Source: Candidatus Cloacimonadota bacterium (GTDB taxonomy: Bacteria > Muiribacteriota > UBA6191). From it: a DNA stretch of 54,124 nucleotides. Made by a program: the position numbers and the translations under genes. Location: assembly GCA_023954715.1 (NCBI GenBank), contig JAGSHD010000021.1, forward strand, positions 1 to 54,124. Direction: 5' to 3'. Positions 44,621 to 53,280 of the stretch are shown here, one piece after another (positions within the stretch are counted from its first letter, which is position 1; each line of letters begins with the position of its first letter). Below the pieces are notes generated by a model, which was not told where the DNA came from, did not search any database, and worked only from the letters and a program-made list of their open reading frames with translations.

Positions 44621-45543
44621 ATTTGTTTTCGGAGTTCTTGCTGTGCTAAATCTGCTCCTATGTATAAGTGACTGCTATCTCCAAAATATTTATCAGGCCA
44701 GCAATATGAGCTTTCAAGCAAATTGAGTGGTAGCTTAGATAGATAATCTGAGTGATTCTTAAAAAACTGAGAACCCAAGGCTCTACAAGAAGTTTGGTTC
44801 AATGGAGCAGTATAGTAAACTACTTTGATATTATTATCTTTGCACAATTGAATAATGAGCTTTAAGAAATATTTGATCGTTGGTGAGTGGGGCATATTTT
44901 TTATGGTAGTTTCATCACATAGCTCACTAGATCCTTTTTGTTTGCCAAAGTAAGTCTGCCCCTTATTTTTATAAAGTAAAGTTTTAAAGGCAGCTGTTTG
45001 TTTGCTTTTTGGTGAAAAGATTAGAGTTTTAACTTTAGTGAAATAGCTATTTGGAAGATATTTTGTTTTGTAATAGCGATACTTATCAAAGTGTGGGTCT
45101 TTTAATTCAAGTGACTTTTGAAAGACTAAATCTAGCTCTTTTTTACTTAAAAAATTATAAATGATGGATCGATTAAAGAATGCTCTAGTTTGAATTAAAT
45201 GATAGGGGGCAAAGCTCAAAACAATTTGCTTTACTTTGCTTTGATTTTTTAGATAGCGCTTTAAGATAAAGTAGCTTTCAATAGGACTTGCATTGGGTAA
45301 AGCTAGGTTTAGTTCGTGTGTTTTAGGTTTAACTATGGTCTTTAGTCTAGAGTCGCCTAGATAAATTGTATCAACTTCATGGTTTTGTTGAGCAAGCTTT
45401 TTAAAAACATCTTGATACATAAACCATTCTTCCCATTCATAGTGCTCTTTTTGATAGATACAGAAGTAGATAAATAAAGATAGGAGTAAGCTACAAATCA
45501 TCATAAATATAAAGGTAAATATTTTAGCTTGTTTTTGATTCAT
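44614..45543 (-). CDS. SGNH/DltD-like protein partnering the MBOAT acyltransferase
   Basis: A TM anchor (IFTFIFMMICSLLLSLFIYF) is followed by a periplasmic SGNH-hydrolase-like domain: catalytic Ser in TIYLGDSRLK (GDS motif) and the late Asp/His pair in FGDSSHLYIG. These resemble the esterase-like partners (DltD, AlgX/AlgJ or PatB type) that work with MBOAT proteins to move acetyl groups onto polysaccharides. I chose ATG 45543, which lies one base after the MBOAT stop codon (TAAAATG); the earlier 20-codon extension overlaps the MBOAT gene without a ribosome site. Confidence 0.75.
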   Translation of the reverse strand: MNQKQAKIFTFIFMMICSLLLSLFIYFCIYQKEHYEWEEWFMYQDVFKKLAQQNHEVDTIYLGDSRLKTIVKPKTHELNLALPNASPIESYFILKRYLKNQSKVKQIVLSFAPYHLIQTRAFFNRSIIYNFLSKKELDLVFQKSLELKDPHFDKYRYYKTKYLPNSYFTKVKTLIFSPKSKQTAAFKTLLYKNKGQTYFGKQKGSSELCDETTIKNMPHSPTIKYFLKLIIQLCKDNNIKVVYYTAPLNQTSCRALGSQFFKNHSDYLSKLPLNLLESSYCWPDKYFGDSSHLYIGADLAQQELRKQIQ

Positions 45544-45544
45544 T

Positions 45545-46996
45545 TTAAAACCGAAAGTAGATGAATTGATGTTGTTGCTCAAGACAAACGATTGAAAAAA
45601 CAAAAAGAATGGAGATCAATATAGACCAAAGCAGGGGTTTTTCTTGTATTTTTATATAGTCCACTATGTCTTTTGTGCAGGGACAAAAGTAGAGTACAAA
45701 TAGTAAAACAATCAAACAATACATTTGATAAAAACTAAAATAAGGTAAGGGAGTATTTCTAGCTTGAATCAATGGGTAATGCAATGAAAATGCTTCTATG
45801 CTTCGATAATCTAGCTCTATTCCATTTAAAGTAAAAAGTCCTTGATACATTGTAATGGCAGTATGTAAATCAGGGGAACGAAATAAAACCCAAGCAATAG
45901 AAACCAGAAAAAATGTAAATATCGTTGCAAAGAGTCTCGGAATTTTTATAGTAGTGACTCTAAATATGGACTCGTATATCAATAAATATAAGCCGTGCAG
46001 TAAACCCCATAAGACAAAGGTCCACTGCGATCCATGCCATAACCCCCCAAGGCCCATTGTAATGATTAGATTTAGTTTTGTTCTAAACCTTGATATACGG
46101 TTTCCGCCTAATGGGATGTATAAGTAATTTTTTAAAAATAGGCTTAAACTTATGTGCCATCGTCTCCAAAACTCTTTAATATTAGTGGCTTGATAAGGGC
46201 GGTTAAAATTATGAATCAAGTCAATTTGAAATAGTAAGGCAAGCCCAACAGCCATGTCACTATAAGCAGAAAAGTCAAAATAAATTTGTAAAGAATAAGC
46301 ACAAACAGCTCCCCAACTTTCTACAAATGTTATGGGATAGGATTGGCTAGCAGCTAAAAAAGCAGGGTCTACAAATTGAGCCAAAGTATCTGCGACAATA
46401 ACTTTTTTAAATAGTCCAATGGAGAAAAATATGAGAGCAGATTGTATTTTTAGCCAAGAAAAACTACGACTCAATGCAAACTGAGGAATAATATCTTTGT
46501 GATGAACAATAGGACCAGCGATCAGTTGTGCAAAAAAACTGACAAATAAGGAGTAATCAAGGAGATTTTGCGAATGGACTTTATTTTGATATACGTCTAC
46601 TAAATAGGCTATTTGTTGAAAGGTAAAAAAAGAAATTGCTAATGGCAAGACGATATTTGAACTACTTATACTTAATCCAGAAATCTGTTGGATTGTATCT
46701 ATAAAAAAATTGAAGTACTTAAAATATACTAAAGTTAGTAGGTGAGCTCCAACTCCAATAAATAAGATATTGGGATTTTTGTTTTTAAGTAAAAGCTTTG
46801 CGAGCTTGTAATTAAACAAAATACTTACAATTAACAATATAAGATATTTGGGCTCTAAATAAGCATAAAAGTACCAAGAGCTGAGTAATAAAAAAAACTT
46901 AGCTACTTTAAAACTTTTATTTTGTTTTGCTAGATGATACAGAGCAAAGCTGATGGGTAAAAAAACAAATATAAAATAATAAGAATTAAATAGCAT
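45545..46996 (-). CDS. MBOAT family O-acyltransferase (AlgI/PatA-like)
   Basis: About ten membrane segments. Signatures are FWRRWHISLSLFLKNYLYIP (SL..W motif) and GLGGLWHGSQWTFVLWGLLHG, containing the catalytic His, as in AlgI, DltB and PatA proteins. The enzyme takes acyl groups from the cytoplasm to outside acceptors (peptidoglycan, alginate or other glycans). 483 aa is typical. It is co-transcribed with the SGNH-like gene. No polysaccharide polymerase is beside it, so the acceptor is unknown; peptidoglycan or a lipopolysaccharide sugar is possible. Confidence 0.92.
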   Translation of the reverse strand: MLFNSYYFIFVFLPISFALYHLAKQNKSFKVAKFFLLLSSWYFYAYLEPKYLILLIVSILFNYKLAKLLLKNKNPNILFIGVGAHLLTLVYFKYFNFFIDTIQQISGLSISSSNIVLPLAISFFTFQQIAYLVDVYQNKVHSQNLLDYSLFVSFFAQLIAGPIVHHKDIIPQFALSRSFSWLKIQSALIFFSIGLFKKVIVADTLAQFVDPAFLAASQSYPITFVESWGAVCAYSLQIYFDFSAYSDMAVGLALLFQIDLIHNFNRPYQATNIKEFWRRWHISLSLFLKNYLYIPLGGNRISRFRTKLNLIITMGLGGLWHGSQWTFVLWGLLHGLYLLIYESIFRVTTIKIPRLFATIFTFFLVSIAWVLFRSPDLHTAITMYQGLFTLNGIELDYRSIEAFSLHYPLIQARNTPLPYFSFYQMYCLIVLLFVLYFCPCTKDIVDYIKIQEKPLLWSILISILFVFSIVCLEQQHQFIYFRF

Positions 46997-47156
46997 GGAG
47001 AAATAGGTTCATTTTTGTTGTTACAAATACCATATTACACTAACATTGTTTGCTATTTTGCGAAAGATTCAAACTATTGTAAGGAATCTCTAAGTTATTT
47101 GACTAATATTATCTTAATTTTAAGACTCTTAACAAACTTCAAAAATAGGATGGTTC

Positions 47157-47972
47157 ATGTTTTTTAAAATTTTTATTTCATTTTTAAGCTGCTGTCACTT
47201 ATGGGCTTCTGGTTCCATGGTAAAAAGCAAGACACTTCAAATTAAAGTGAGTTCGGTTTCACATAGAGCTTTACAAAGTGTTTATGATCGATTTTTAAAA
47301 GATGGAAAAGTAGATTACCTAGGGCTCAAAAAAAATAGAAAACTATTGGATAGTTATTTAAAAAAAATTGCTTATTTAGATGGTTCACAATTAGAGAGAA
47401 ATGATCTCTTAGCACTATATCTAAATGTATATAATGCATTCACTTTACAAGTCATTATTGATCATTATCCATTTAAAGTTACAAATCGATCGAAGCCAAA
47501 AGAAAGTATTTTACAAATACCTAGGGTGTGGGATGATTATACAATTGATATTTCTGGTGAACTTCTATCTTTGAATGAGTTAGAACACCAAAAGATACGT
47601 AAATTTCAAGATCCAAGAGTTCATTTTGCTATGGTTTGTGGAGCAAACTCTTGTCCTAAACTACAAGGACAGGCTTTTACAAAAAAAAATATAAACTCAT
47701 TATTAAATAAAAGTAGGGATGAATTTTTAGATAACCCTCAAAACTATCATTATTGTAAAGACTGTAAAACGATTCGACTAAGCACAATTTTTAAATGGTT
47801 TTCACAGGACTTTAAAAAGTTTTATAAAAAAGAAACCAGAAGATATCAGAAATCATCTGGTGTTATTGGATTTATTATTGATAGGATGCCTAAAGACTTG
47901 CGAGAGCACTTTTTGAAAAAACAGCCAAAAATAGTTTATTCAAATTATGATTGGCACTTAAATAAGCAATAG
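47157..47972 (+). CDS. Periplasmic DUF547 protein
   Basis: A signal peptide (MFFKIFISFLSCCHLWAS) precedes a DUF547 domain: YDRFLKDGKVDYLGLKKNR, LALYLNVYNAFTLQVII, IPRVWDDYTIDISGELLSL, NELEH and VHFAMVCGANSCPKL. The conserved Cys-containing GANSCP segment is present; a catalytic role has been suggested for relatives but is not established. Eight bases separate it from the following phosphotransferase gene, and AGGATGG precedes its ATG. Function unknown. Confidence 0.85.
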   Translation: MFFKIFISFLSCCHLWASGSMVKSKTLQIKVSSVSHRALQSVYDRFLKDGKVDYLGLKKNRKLLDSYLKKIAYLDGSQLERNDLLALYLNVYNAFTLQVIIDHYPFKVTNRSKPKESILQIPRVWDDYTIDISGELLSLNELEHQKIRKFQDPRVHFAMVCGANSCPKLQGQAFTKKNINSLLNKSRDEFLDNPQNYHYCKDCKTIRLSTIFKWFSQDFKKFYKKETRRYQKSSGVIGFIIDRMPKDLREHFLKKQPKIVYSNYDWHLNKQ

Positions 47973-47979
47973 GAATTGT

Positions 47980-48936
47980 ATGCAACAAGAACATATAGAT
48001 TTATTAGATGACAAAGTGTTTCAAGAGCTTTATCAGAAACATGGAATTTTAAAAGATGATTTAAAACCTCTAGGAACATCAGAAGCATTTGTCTATGGCT
48101 ACCCTAAGCAAAACCCTACAGACATTATTCGCTTAACTCATAGCTCTCATAGAAGTGTCTCTGATATGGAAGCTGAGGCAAGATTTATCTTATATTTGAA
48201 ATCTAATGGAATTCAAACGATGAGCTCTAAATATCTAAGAGATGGGAGTTTAGCAAGCGAGATTTCGTGTGAAAAGGGTTCGTTTATACTTTCTCGATAT
48301 AGTTTTGAAAAAGGAGAGTTTACAGAGCTTGGACTATCAAAAGAAAAAGATCTGGAGTTAGCTTATAAATGGGGAGTTTTGTTTGCTAAATTACACCAAG
48401 CATCGATTGCTTTAAAAGAACCAATTCATCGAAGTACAATTTTTGAAAGAGTATGGATTGATGCCAGCTTGTTTGTTTCAAATAAAGAGATCTTAAGCCA
48501 AGGTAAAAAAGCACTAGAGTGGCTCAAGTCTTTAAAAAAAACAAAAGAAAACTTTGGATTGATCCATGGCGACTTACATACTGGTAATTTTCTTTTAGAT
48601 GAAGATCAAGAAATTGTGATGTTGGACTTTGATGATAGCCTATATCACTTTTTTGTGGATGATTTGGCGGTAGTTGTAAACTCCTATAGAAAGGCAAATC
48701 AATTAGATGCAAATTGGGATTTAATTAATGATGAATTTACTCAAGCTTTGTTTAAGGCCTATAGTAGTATTTGTCCTGTACCAGACTTTTTTGTAAAAAA
48801 CCTAGAAAAGTTTGTAGAGTTTCGAGAGATTAGTTTATATACCTTTTATCATCAAAAAGAACTTCATTTAAAAAAGTCATTAGATCAGCATCTGATTCAG
48901 ATGGAAGATACTATTCTATCCTATAAAAAGTGGTAG
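47980..48936 (+). CDS. Aminoglycoside-phosphotransferase-fold kinase (APH family)
   Basis: A small-molecule kinase of the protein-kinase-like fold. The catalytic loop LIHGDLHTGNFLL and the Mg-binding VMLDFDD are clear. Length (318) fits the family. Substrate is unknown: relatives phosphorylate choline, homoserine, fructosamine, methylthioribose or antibiotics. TAGGAATTG precedes the ATG. It is co-transcribed with DUF547, eight bases upstream. An antibiotic-resistance role is not supported by anything seen here. Confidence 0.88.
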   Translation: MQQEHIDLLDDKVFQELYQKHGILKDDLKPLGTSEAFVYGYPKQNPTDIIRLTHSSHRSVSDMEAEARFILYLKSNGIQTMSSKYLRDGSLASEISCEKGSFILSRYSFEKGEFTELGLSKEKDLELAYKWGVLFAKLHQASIALKEPIHRSTIFERVWIDASLFVSNKEILSQGKKALEWLKSLKKTKENFGLIHGDLHTGNFLLDEDQEIVMLDFDDSLYHFFVDDLAVVVNSYRKANQLDANWDLINDEFTQALFKAYSSICPVPDFFVKNLEKFVEFREISLYTFYHQKELHLKKSLDQHLIQMEDTILSYKKW

Positions 48937-49065
48937 ACTAATTTTACATATTCAGTTGCTTTTTTGATTTACAATACGTAAAATTCCTCTCAAATATCTT
49001 TCTGAAGAAATTACTGTCTTGATGAGTTATTGTAGTTTTTGTTGGTTAGTTTAAAAGGAATTTGA

Positions 49066-49815
49066 ATGAGTGATCTCGCAATTGAAGTGGATAATTTAAG
49101 TGTGTCTTATAAAATGAGCTTTCCAAAACCTCCAAAAGAGGTTTTAAAAGGAATCTCATTTCAAGTAAAAAAGGGATGTATTTTTGGTTTTTTAGGCCCA
49201 AATGGAGCCGGAAAAACTACTGCTATCAAAACGATGCTAGGTTTAAACCCTAACTTTAGTGGCAATATCAAAATTTTTGACTCTAATATTAGTGATTTAT
49301 CACTCCATGATGTTATTGGATATTCTCCCGAAAACGCATATTTCAGCTCTTATCTGACACCTTATGAGGTATTGTATTCTATGGGTAAACTATCTAACAT
49401 GAAAGCAAATGATATTGAGACTGCTATTTCATTTTGGTTAGATCATTTAAATTTGTCCCATGTAAAAAATCATAAGATTTCAACCTTTTCAAAGGGCATG
49501 AAACAGCGCTTAAATTTGATTCAATCTTTATTGCATAATCCAGACTTGTACTTTTTGGATGAACCAGCATCTGGCTTAGATCCTCTAGGAAAAAAGGAGA
49601 TAAAGCTTTTAATGCAAAAGTTAAAGTCTGAAAATAAAACAGTATTTGTTAGTTCGCATCACTTGTTAGATGCCCAAGAGTATTGTGATGAGATTTGTAT
49701 CTTGAATCATGGTAACTTTATTACGCAAGGCGCACTAAAAGACTTGTTACCGCAATCGCAAAATCTAGAAGGTTTCTTTATTGAAAAAGTTCAAGCAACA
49801 CAGGAGAGCAAATAA
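49066..49815 (+). CDS. ABC transporter ATP-binding protein (ABC-2 exporter type)
   Basis: Motor subunit. Walker A GPNGAGKTT, the signature-like TFSKGMKQRLNL, Walker B DLYFLDEP followed by ASGLDPLG, and the H-loop SSHH are all present. The absence of a canonical LSGGQ (here FSKGM) is usual in this exporter subfamily. 249 aa. AAAGGAATTT precedes the ATG. Its stop overlaps the start of the permease gene by one base (TAATG). Confidence 0.95.
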   Translation: MSDLAIEVDNLSVSYKMSFPKPPKEVLKGISFQVKKGCIFGFLGPNGAGKTTAIKTMLGLNPNFSGNIKIFDSNISDLSLHDVIGYSPENAYFSSYLTPYEVLYSMGKLSNMKANDIETAISFWLDHLNLSHVKNHKISTFSKGMKQRLNLIQSLLHNPDLYFLDEPASGLDPLGKKEIKLLMQKLKSENKTVFVSSHHLLDAQEYCDEICILNHGNFITQGALKDLLPQSQNLEGFFIEKVQATQESK

Positions 49816-50558
49816 TGACTCCAATATTTCAAATAGCAAAAGATGTGTTGTTAGAGGCTCGGCGAAATCAAATATTTTGGTTGAGCATCGTTTTAAATAT
49901 TTTGTTTTTTATTCTGTTTACTGTTGCTTCTTCATCAAATGAGGCTTTTCAAGGTAAAATATTTTTGGAGCTAGGTTTTACTGTATTATGGTTTTTACAT
50001 TTTTGTTTGGCTATCTTTTTTTCTGTGGAGTCATTGTATAAAGATCAAGAAAGTAAAAGCATGTACTTTTATCTAGTAAGAAATGTCTCTCGTTTACAAT
50101 ATCTACTAGGTAAGTATCTAGGTTTTGTTTTGAGTATAACAGGCTCTATTTTGATTTCTGGAGCTGGATTTTTTGCCTGTGTATATAAAATGCAAGGCTT
50201 TGAAGTTAAAGTGATGTATGGACTATTATTTTTAGTTATAGAAATGGCTCTTACATTGGCAATTTTGATGTTTTTAGCAAAAGTTTTCACTAAAATTATC
50301 ACTATATTTTCATTTTTATTTTTATTTTTTTTATCAAACTTTATCGAATATATCGAGGTAGTTTCTGAGTTTCCTACTTTAGTTAAAAGCTTGTTTCTTT
50401 TATTACCAAATTATAAGTATTTTTCATACATTGATATGATTGTACATGCCAAAGTGATGAGCATGGAGTATGTATATTTTATATCTGTTTATGGTTTGTC
50501 TCTTAGTATTTTTTACTTAATTTTAAGTAGTATTCAGTTTGAAAAGAAAGTTTTGTAG
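49815..50558 (+). CDS. ABC-2 type permease
   Basis: 247 residues with six hydrophobic segments (about residues 20-40, 55-73, 100-125, 135-160, 165-185 and 220-240), the layout of ABC-2 permeases. DVLLEARRNQIFWLS at the N-terminus and EDQ-like SLYKDQESKSMYFYLVRNVS recall gliding- or copper-related NosY-type permeases. The gene is one base from the ATP-binding gene and shares its operon; the next gene starts directly after its stop. Substrate unknown. Confidence 0.88.
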   Translation: MTPIFQIAKDVLLEARRNQIFWLSIVLNILFFILFTVASSSNEAFQGKIFLELGFTVLWFLHFCLAIFFSVESLYKDQESKSMYFYLVRNVSRLQYLLGKYLGFVLSITGSILISGAGFFACVYKMQGFEVKVMYGLLFLVIEMALTLAILMFLAKVFTKIITIFSFLFLFFLSNFIEYIEVVSEFPTLVKSLFLLLPNYKYFSYIDMIVHAKVMSMEYVYFISVYGLSLSIFYLILSSIQFEKKVL

Positions 50559-50559
50559 T

Positions 50560-51591
50560 ATGAAAACTCGAATATTTCTTTTTTTCTTTGTAATGATATC
50601 GGTGTATTTTCACTCCCTTATTTTAGACTTTAGACAAGAGCATAATGTCTTTACAAGCAGAAACATGATTCATTTGGCCCAAAAAGAGCTCCAAACTTTT
50701 TTTAGCTCATGGTTTTGGAAAAAAGTTGATTTGTATGGACACTTTGGTAACTGGAGAAAACAAGTTGAAGAAGATGGGCAAATCAAATACTTTTCTACTA
50801 TTGAGCGTCAAAAAGACGTAGAGGCTATGGGTGACTTAAGTATTTCTTTGGACCCAAGTTTTACAGAGAGAGTGGTATTGGTTGCGTCTGAAGCAGCTTT
50901 AAAACAAAATGATATTGAAAAGGCTCGAAAGATTTTATTTCAATCTATTGTGTATTATCCAAATCAAGTAAAAAGATATCGTTTATTTGGTGAGCTAGGC
51001 CATATTTATTTTGTAAAATTTAAAGACTATGAACGTGCGATTCGGTATTTTAAGCAATCTGTGTTAGAGCTCAAAAAGTTAGATCCGAAATCTTATAATT
51101 CAGAAGATACCTTTCATATCAGGTTATATGGTCTTGAAGCTGGTTTGAGTGCTTTTCATCTTAAAGACCATGATTTAGCTTATCAGTTTTACAAATTGAG
51201 TGGTTATGAGTCTGGTACAGAAGAGTATAATCAACGCATGGAACAAACAGCAATGCTATTTGGAGACTTTCAATCCATGAGAAAACAGCGAGAAATCTCC
51301 AAAAAACATAAACAAAAAGAGAAAAACTTTATTGAGGGGCATGAGGGTCATGATCATGCTAGTCATGAAGGACATGATCACGATCATGTAAAAGAGAAGC
51401 AAGAGGCTACACCAGAGCAAATAGCAAGCTATAATCTGAAGATGAAGGCAAGATTTTTATCTGTTGTACCCGAAGTAAATGAAAAGGTTTTTCAAGCAAT
51501 ATCGTTTAAATCAGCTAACTCTATGTTGTTTATGATTATAATATTTATGTTTTTCTTTAGTTTTTATAAGCAACGACATAAGTTTCAATGA
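50560..51591 (+). CDS. TPR protein with a His-rich segment, partner of the ABC exporter
   Basis: An N-terminal signal anchor (IFLFFFVMISVYFHSLIL) is followed by tetratricopeptide-like repeats (about residues 90-240: EAALKQNDIEKARKILFQSI, DYERAIRYFKQSVLELKK). A His-rich segment (about 262-282: GHEGHDHASHEGHDHDH) follows and could bind Zn, Ni, Cu or Co. A C-terminal TM helix is present. I chose ATG 50560, which lies one base after the permease stop codon; a TTG 21 bases earlier overlaps the permease end. Close packing suggests it is the third subunit of the exporter. This His-rich layout is unusual for a TPR protein and hints at metal handling. Confidence 0.75.
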   Translation: MKTRIFLFFFVMISVYFHSLILDFRQEHNVFTSRNMIHLAQKELQTFFSSWFWKKVDLYGHFGNWRKQVEEDGQIKYFSTIERQKDVEAMGDLSISLDPSFTERVVLVASEAALKQNDIEKARKILFQSIVYYPNQVKRYRLFGELGHIYFVKFKDYERAIRYFKQSVLELKKLDPKSYNSEDTFHIRLYGLEAGLSAFHLKDHDLAYQFYKLSGYESGTEEYNQRMEQTAMLFGDFQSMRKQREISKKHKQKEKNFIEGHEGHDHASHEGHDHDHVKEKQEATPEQIASYNLKMKARFLSVVPEVNEKVFQAISFKSANSMLFMIIIFMFFFSFYKQRHKFQ

Positions 51592-52097
51592 CCATCAACC
51601 ATGAGTCCTTTTTCAATTTTAGTGATAAAACTTTCAGGTAAATAATCCTCATCACTCAAAGTTAGATTATGTGTCGAAGCATAGATCATAGGTGTATTAG
51701 TAAAGCCTAGTGTTTCATAAAAACAGCTAGCTTCATGATGAAATGTACGCAAAGTTAAAATCTTAAAGTGTTGTTTGGCTTTAGCTATCAATTGCTGGAG
51801 TAGAGCTTGTGCTACCTTTTGTCTTCTATAATCTGTTTGAACATATAGATGACGGACTCTACCAACATTTTTATCCTCTAGATATGGGTCGATATTCAAT
51901 CCTACAAAACCAATAATTTTTTCGTCTTTAAGAGCAAGAAAAATAGCTTCACCCTCTTGGTTGAATCTGTTTTTATTACCAATGTATTCTGCTTTCATAC
52001 GAAGCATAAAACTATGTTGTTCAGAGGATGCTTCTTGAACTAAGTGATTTAGCTCTTCGATTTTTAGATCTTTTACAGACAAAATATTGAGACTCAT
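51585..52097 (-). CDS. GNAT family N-acetyltransferase
   Basis: A 170-residue acetyltransferase: IGFVGLNIDPYL, VRHLYVQTDYRRQKVAQALL (acetyl-CoA loop, R/QxxGxG-like but altered to RRQKVA), and FYETLGFTN. Substrate could be an amine, a protein N-terminus or a toxin-like substrate. AAGGA lies five bases before the ATG. Its stop overlaps the convergent TPR gene by 7 bases. Confidence 0.88.
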   Translation of the reverse strand: MSLNILSVKDLKIEELNHLVQEASSEQHSFMLRMKAEYIGNKNRFNQEGEAIFLALKDEKIIGFVGLNIDPYLEDKNVGRVRHLYVQTDYRRQKVAQALLQQLIAKAKQHFKILTLRTFHHEASCFYETLGFTNTPMIYASTHNLTLSDEDYLPESFITKIEKGLMVDGH

Positions 52098-52330
52098 ATT
52101 ATTCCTTTTGGGTGTAGCAGATAGTGATTGTATATATCACTTTGTGATTGATACTTAGAATTACACGGAAATCAATTGTTTGTAAATCAAAACCCATATT
52201 TATACCAATATAGATCTGAAAACCGATCATTTCATTAGACATAAGAATTAAGGGGTCGATAATTTTAGAGGTGGGGTTGAGATAAAAATCGGCTATGCTT
52301 TTGGACAAAGAAGACGAATCTAGGATAAAA

Positions 52331-52804
52331 ATGAAATCTTACATAAAACTAAATGCCTTGGTTTTAATATTATTGGTAAATCATAGTTACTCTATTGGCT
52401 TTTTAAAGCATCAAGTTAAAAGAATATTACGCATCGATAAACGAGGTAAGTTTGACAAGAGGCGTTGTGTAACTAAACCGGAGTTATACTATGGACATTT
52501 TGTAAATGAAATGGTCTATCCTGATGAAATTCATACTTTTTATATCAATACAAAGTCCCCCAAATCAAAGGCCGGAATCGGCAAAGATTTAAAACCTGTT
52601 GTTAGAAGGGTATTAAGCATTGATGAAAAGTATAAAAAGAATTACGACTCTTTTGCCATATTAAAGATTAAAGCGTGTGTACCTAGTGAGTCTTTTTTAA
52701 AGCCTTCTTACAGAGAAGAAAATTCTATGATGGGGCTTGAGTCTCATCCTAATAGTAATCTAAGAAGAAGAGAAAAAAACTATTACTATAAACCCTATAG
52801 ATAA
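52331..52804 (+). CDS. Unknown secreted basic protein
   Basis: A signal peptide (YIKLNALVLILLVNHSYSIG) is followed by about 135 very basic residues (HQVKRILRIDKRGKFDKRR and the tail SNLRRREKNYYYKPYR) with two cysteines. ATG 52331 has AGGAT upstream; an ATG 36 bases earlier is in frame but lacks a ribosome site. No family is recognised. It is probably exported and may bind acidic surfaces or nucleic acid; this is inference. Confidence 0.55.
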   Translation: MKSYIKLNALVLILLVNHSYSIGFLKHQVKRILRIDKRGKFDKRRCVTKPELYYGHFVNEMVYPDEIHTFYINTKSPKSKAGIGKDLKPVVRRVLSIDEKYKKNYDSFAILKIKACVPSESFLKPSYREENSMMGLESHPNSNLRRREKNYYYKPYR

Positions 52805-52817
52805 ATATAGACTTAGT

Positions 52818-52979
52818 TTATGACTTAGTTTTTGTATTAGGAGACTGTTGGTAGTTTGAACATTGGATAGTAGGACTATCTTGATTGAAGATTGTGATTT
52901 CACCAGTAATTAAACATAAAGAAGCTAATGGCATATTATTTTGATCTGCTTGTTCTTGTGTATAATTTTGTTGATTCAC
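52818..52979 (-). CDS. 53-residue polar protein
   Basis: GTG 52979 follows AGGAGAAAAT, a perfect ribosome site with five-base spacing, and the frame runs 53 codons to TAA. The product is rich in Asn, Gln and Ser (MNQQNYTQEQADQNNMPLAS, ITIFNQDSPTIQCSNYQQSP) with two cysteines, LASLC and IQCSN. It is too short for a standard domain. Its strong ribosome site makes it a likely real gene; function unknown. Confidence 0.6.
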   Translation of the reverse strand: MNQQNYTQEQADQNNMPLASLCLITGEITIFNQDSPTIQCSNYQQSPNTKTKS

Positions 52980-53280
52980 ATTTTCTCCTGAACTTTACGG
53001 TAAGGTAAAGCTATTTTATCCTGTGAAATAATGAACATAAAAACTTGTCTGTTTTTTATAGAGATTTATACATTATTTAAGTAGGAATTTTTAGTCTGAC
53101 AAGTGCTCATTATACGAATAATTTTCAAAAATGCACGTACAATTTTATTTTTTTGTTTTTGTTGACAAAATCAAAAAGTACATAAAGCTTTAGAAACCAT
53201 CTGAAGAGCTGATTTAGCAATAATTGTAAGGCTTTTTTGTTTTGTAGGACTTGAGTTTGAGCTACTTTTTTATGTACGAT
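52980..53280. other. Intergenic region, no gene seen
   Basis: 301 bases lie between two leftward genes. A 7-bp inverted repeat (ACTTGTC at 53043-53049 and GACAAGT at 53098-53104) flanks an AT-rich middle. TTGTCA with a TAAATA-like box 17 bases away on the minus strand is a weak promoter candidate for the small polar gene. Nothing else is apparent. Confidence 0.35.

Noticed and set aside
52099..52308. 69-codon minus-strand frame just upstream of the GNAT gene
   Set aside because: It reads fairly protein-like, but begins at TTG without a ribosome site and covers the divergent promoter region of two better-supported genes. It remains a weak possibility.
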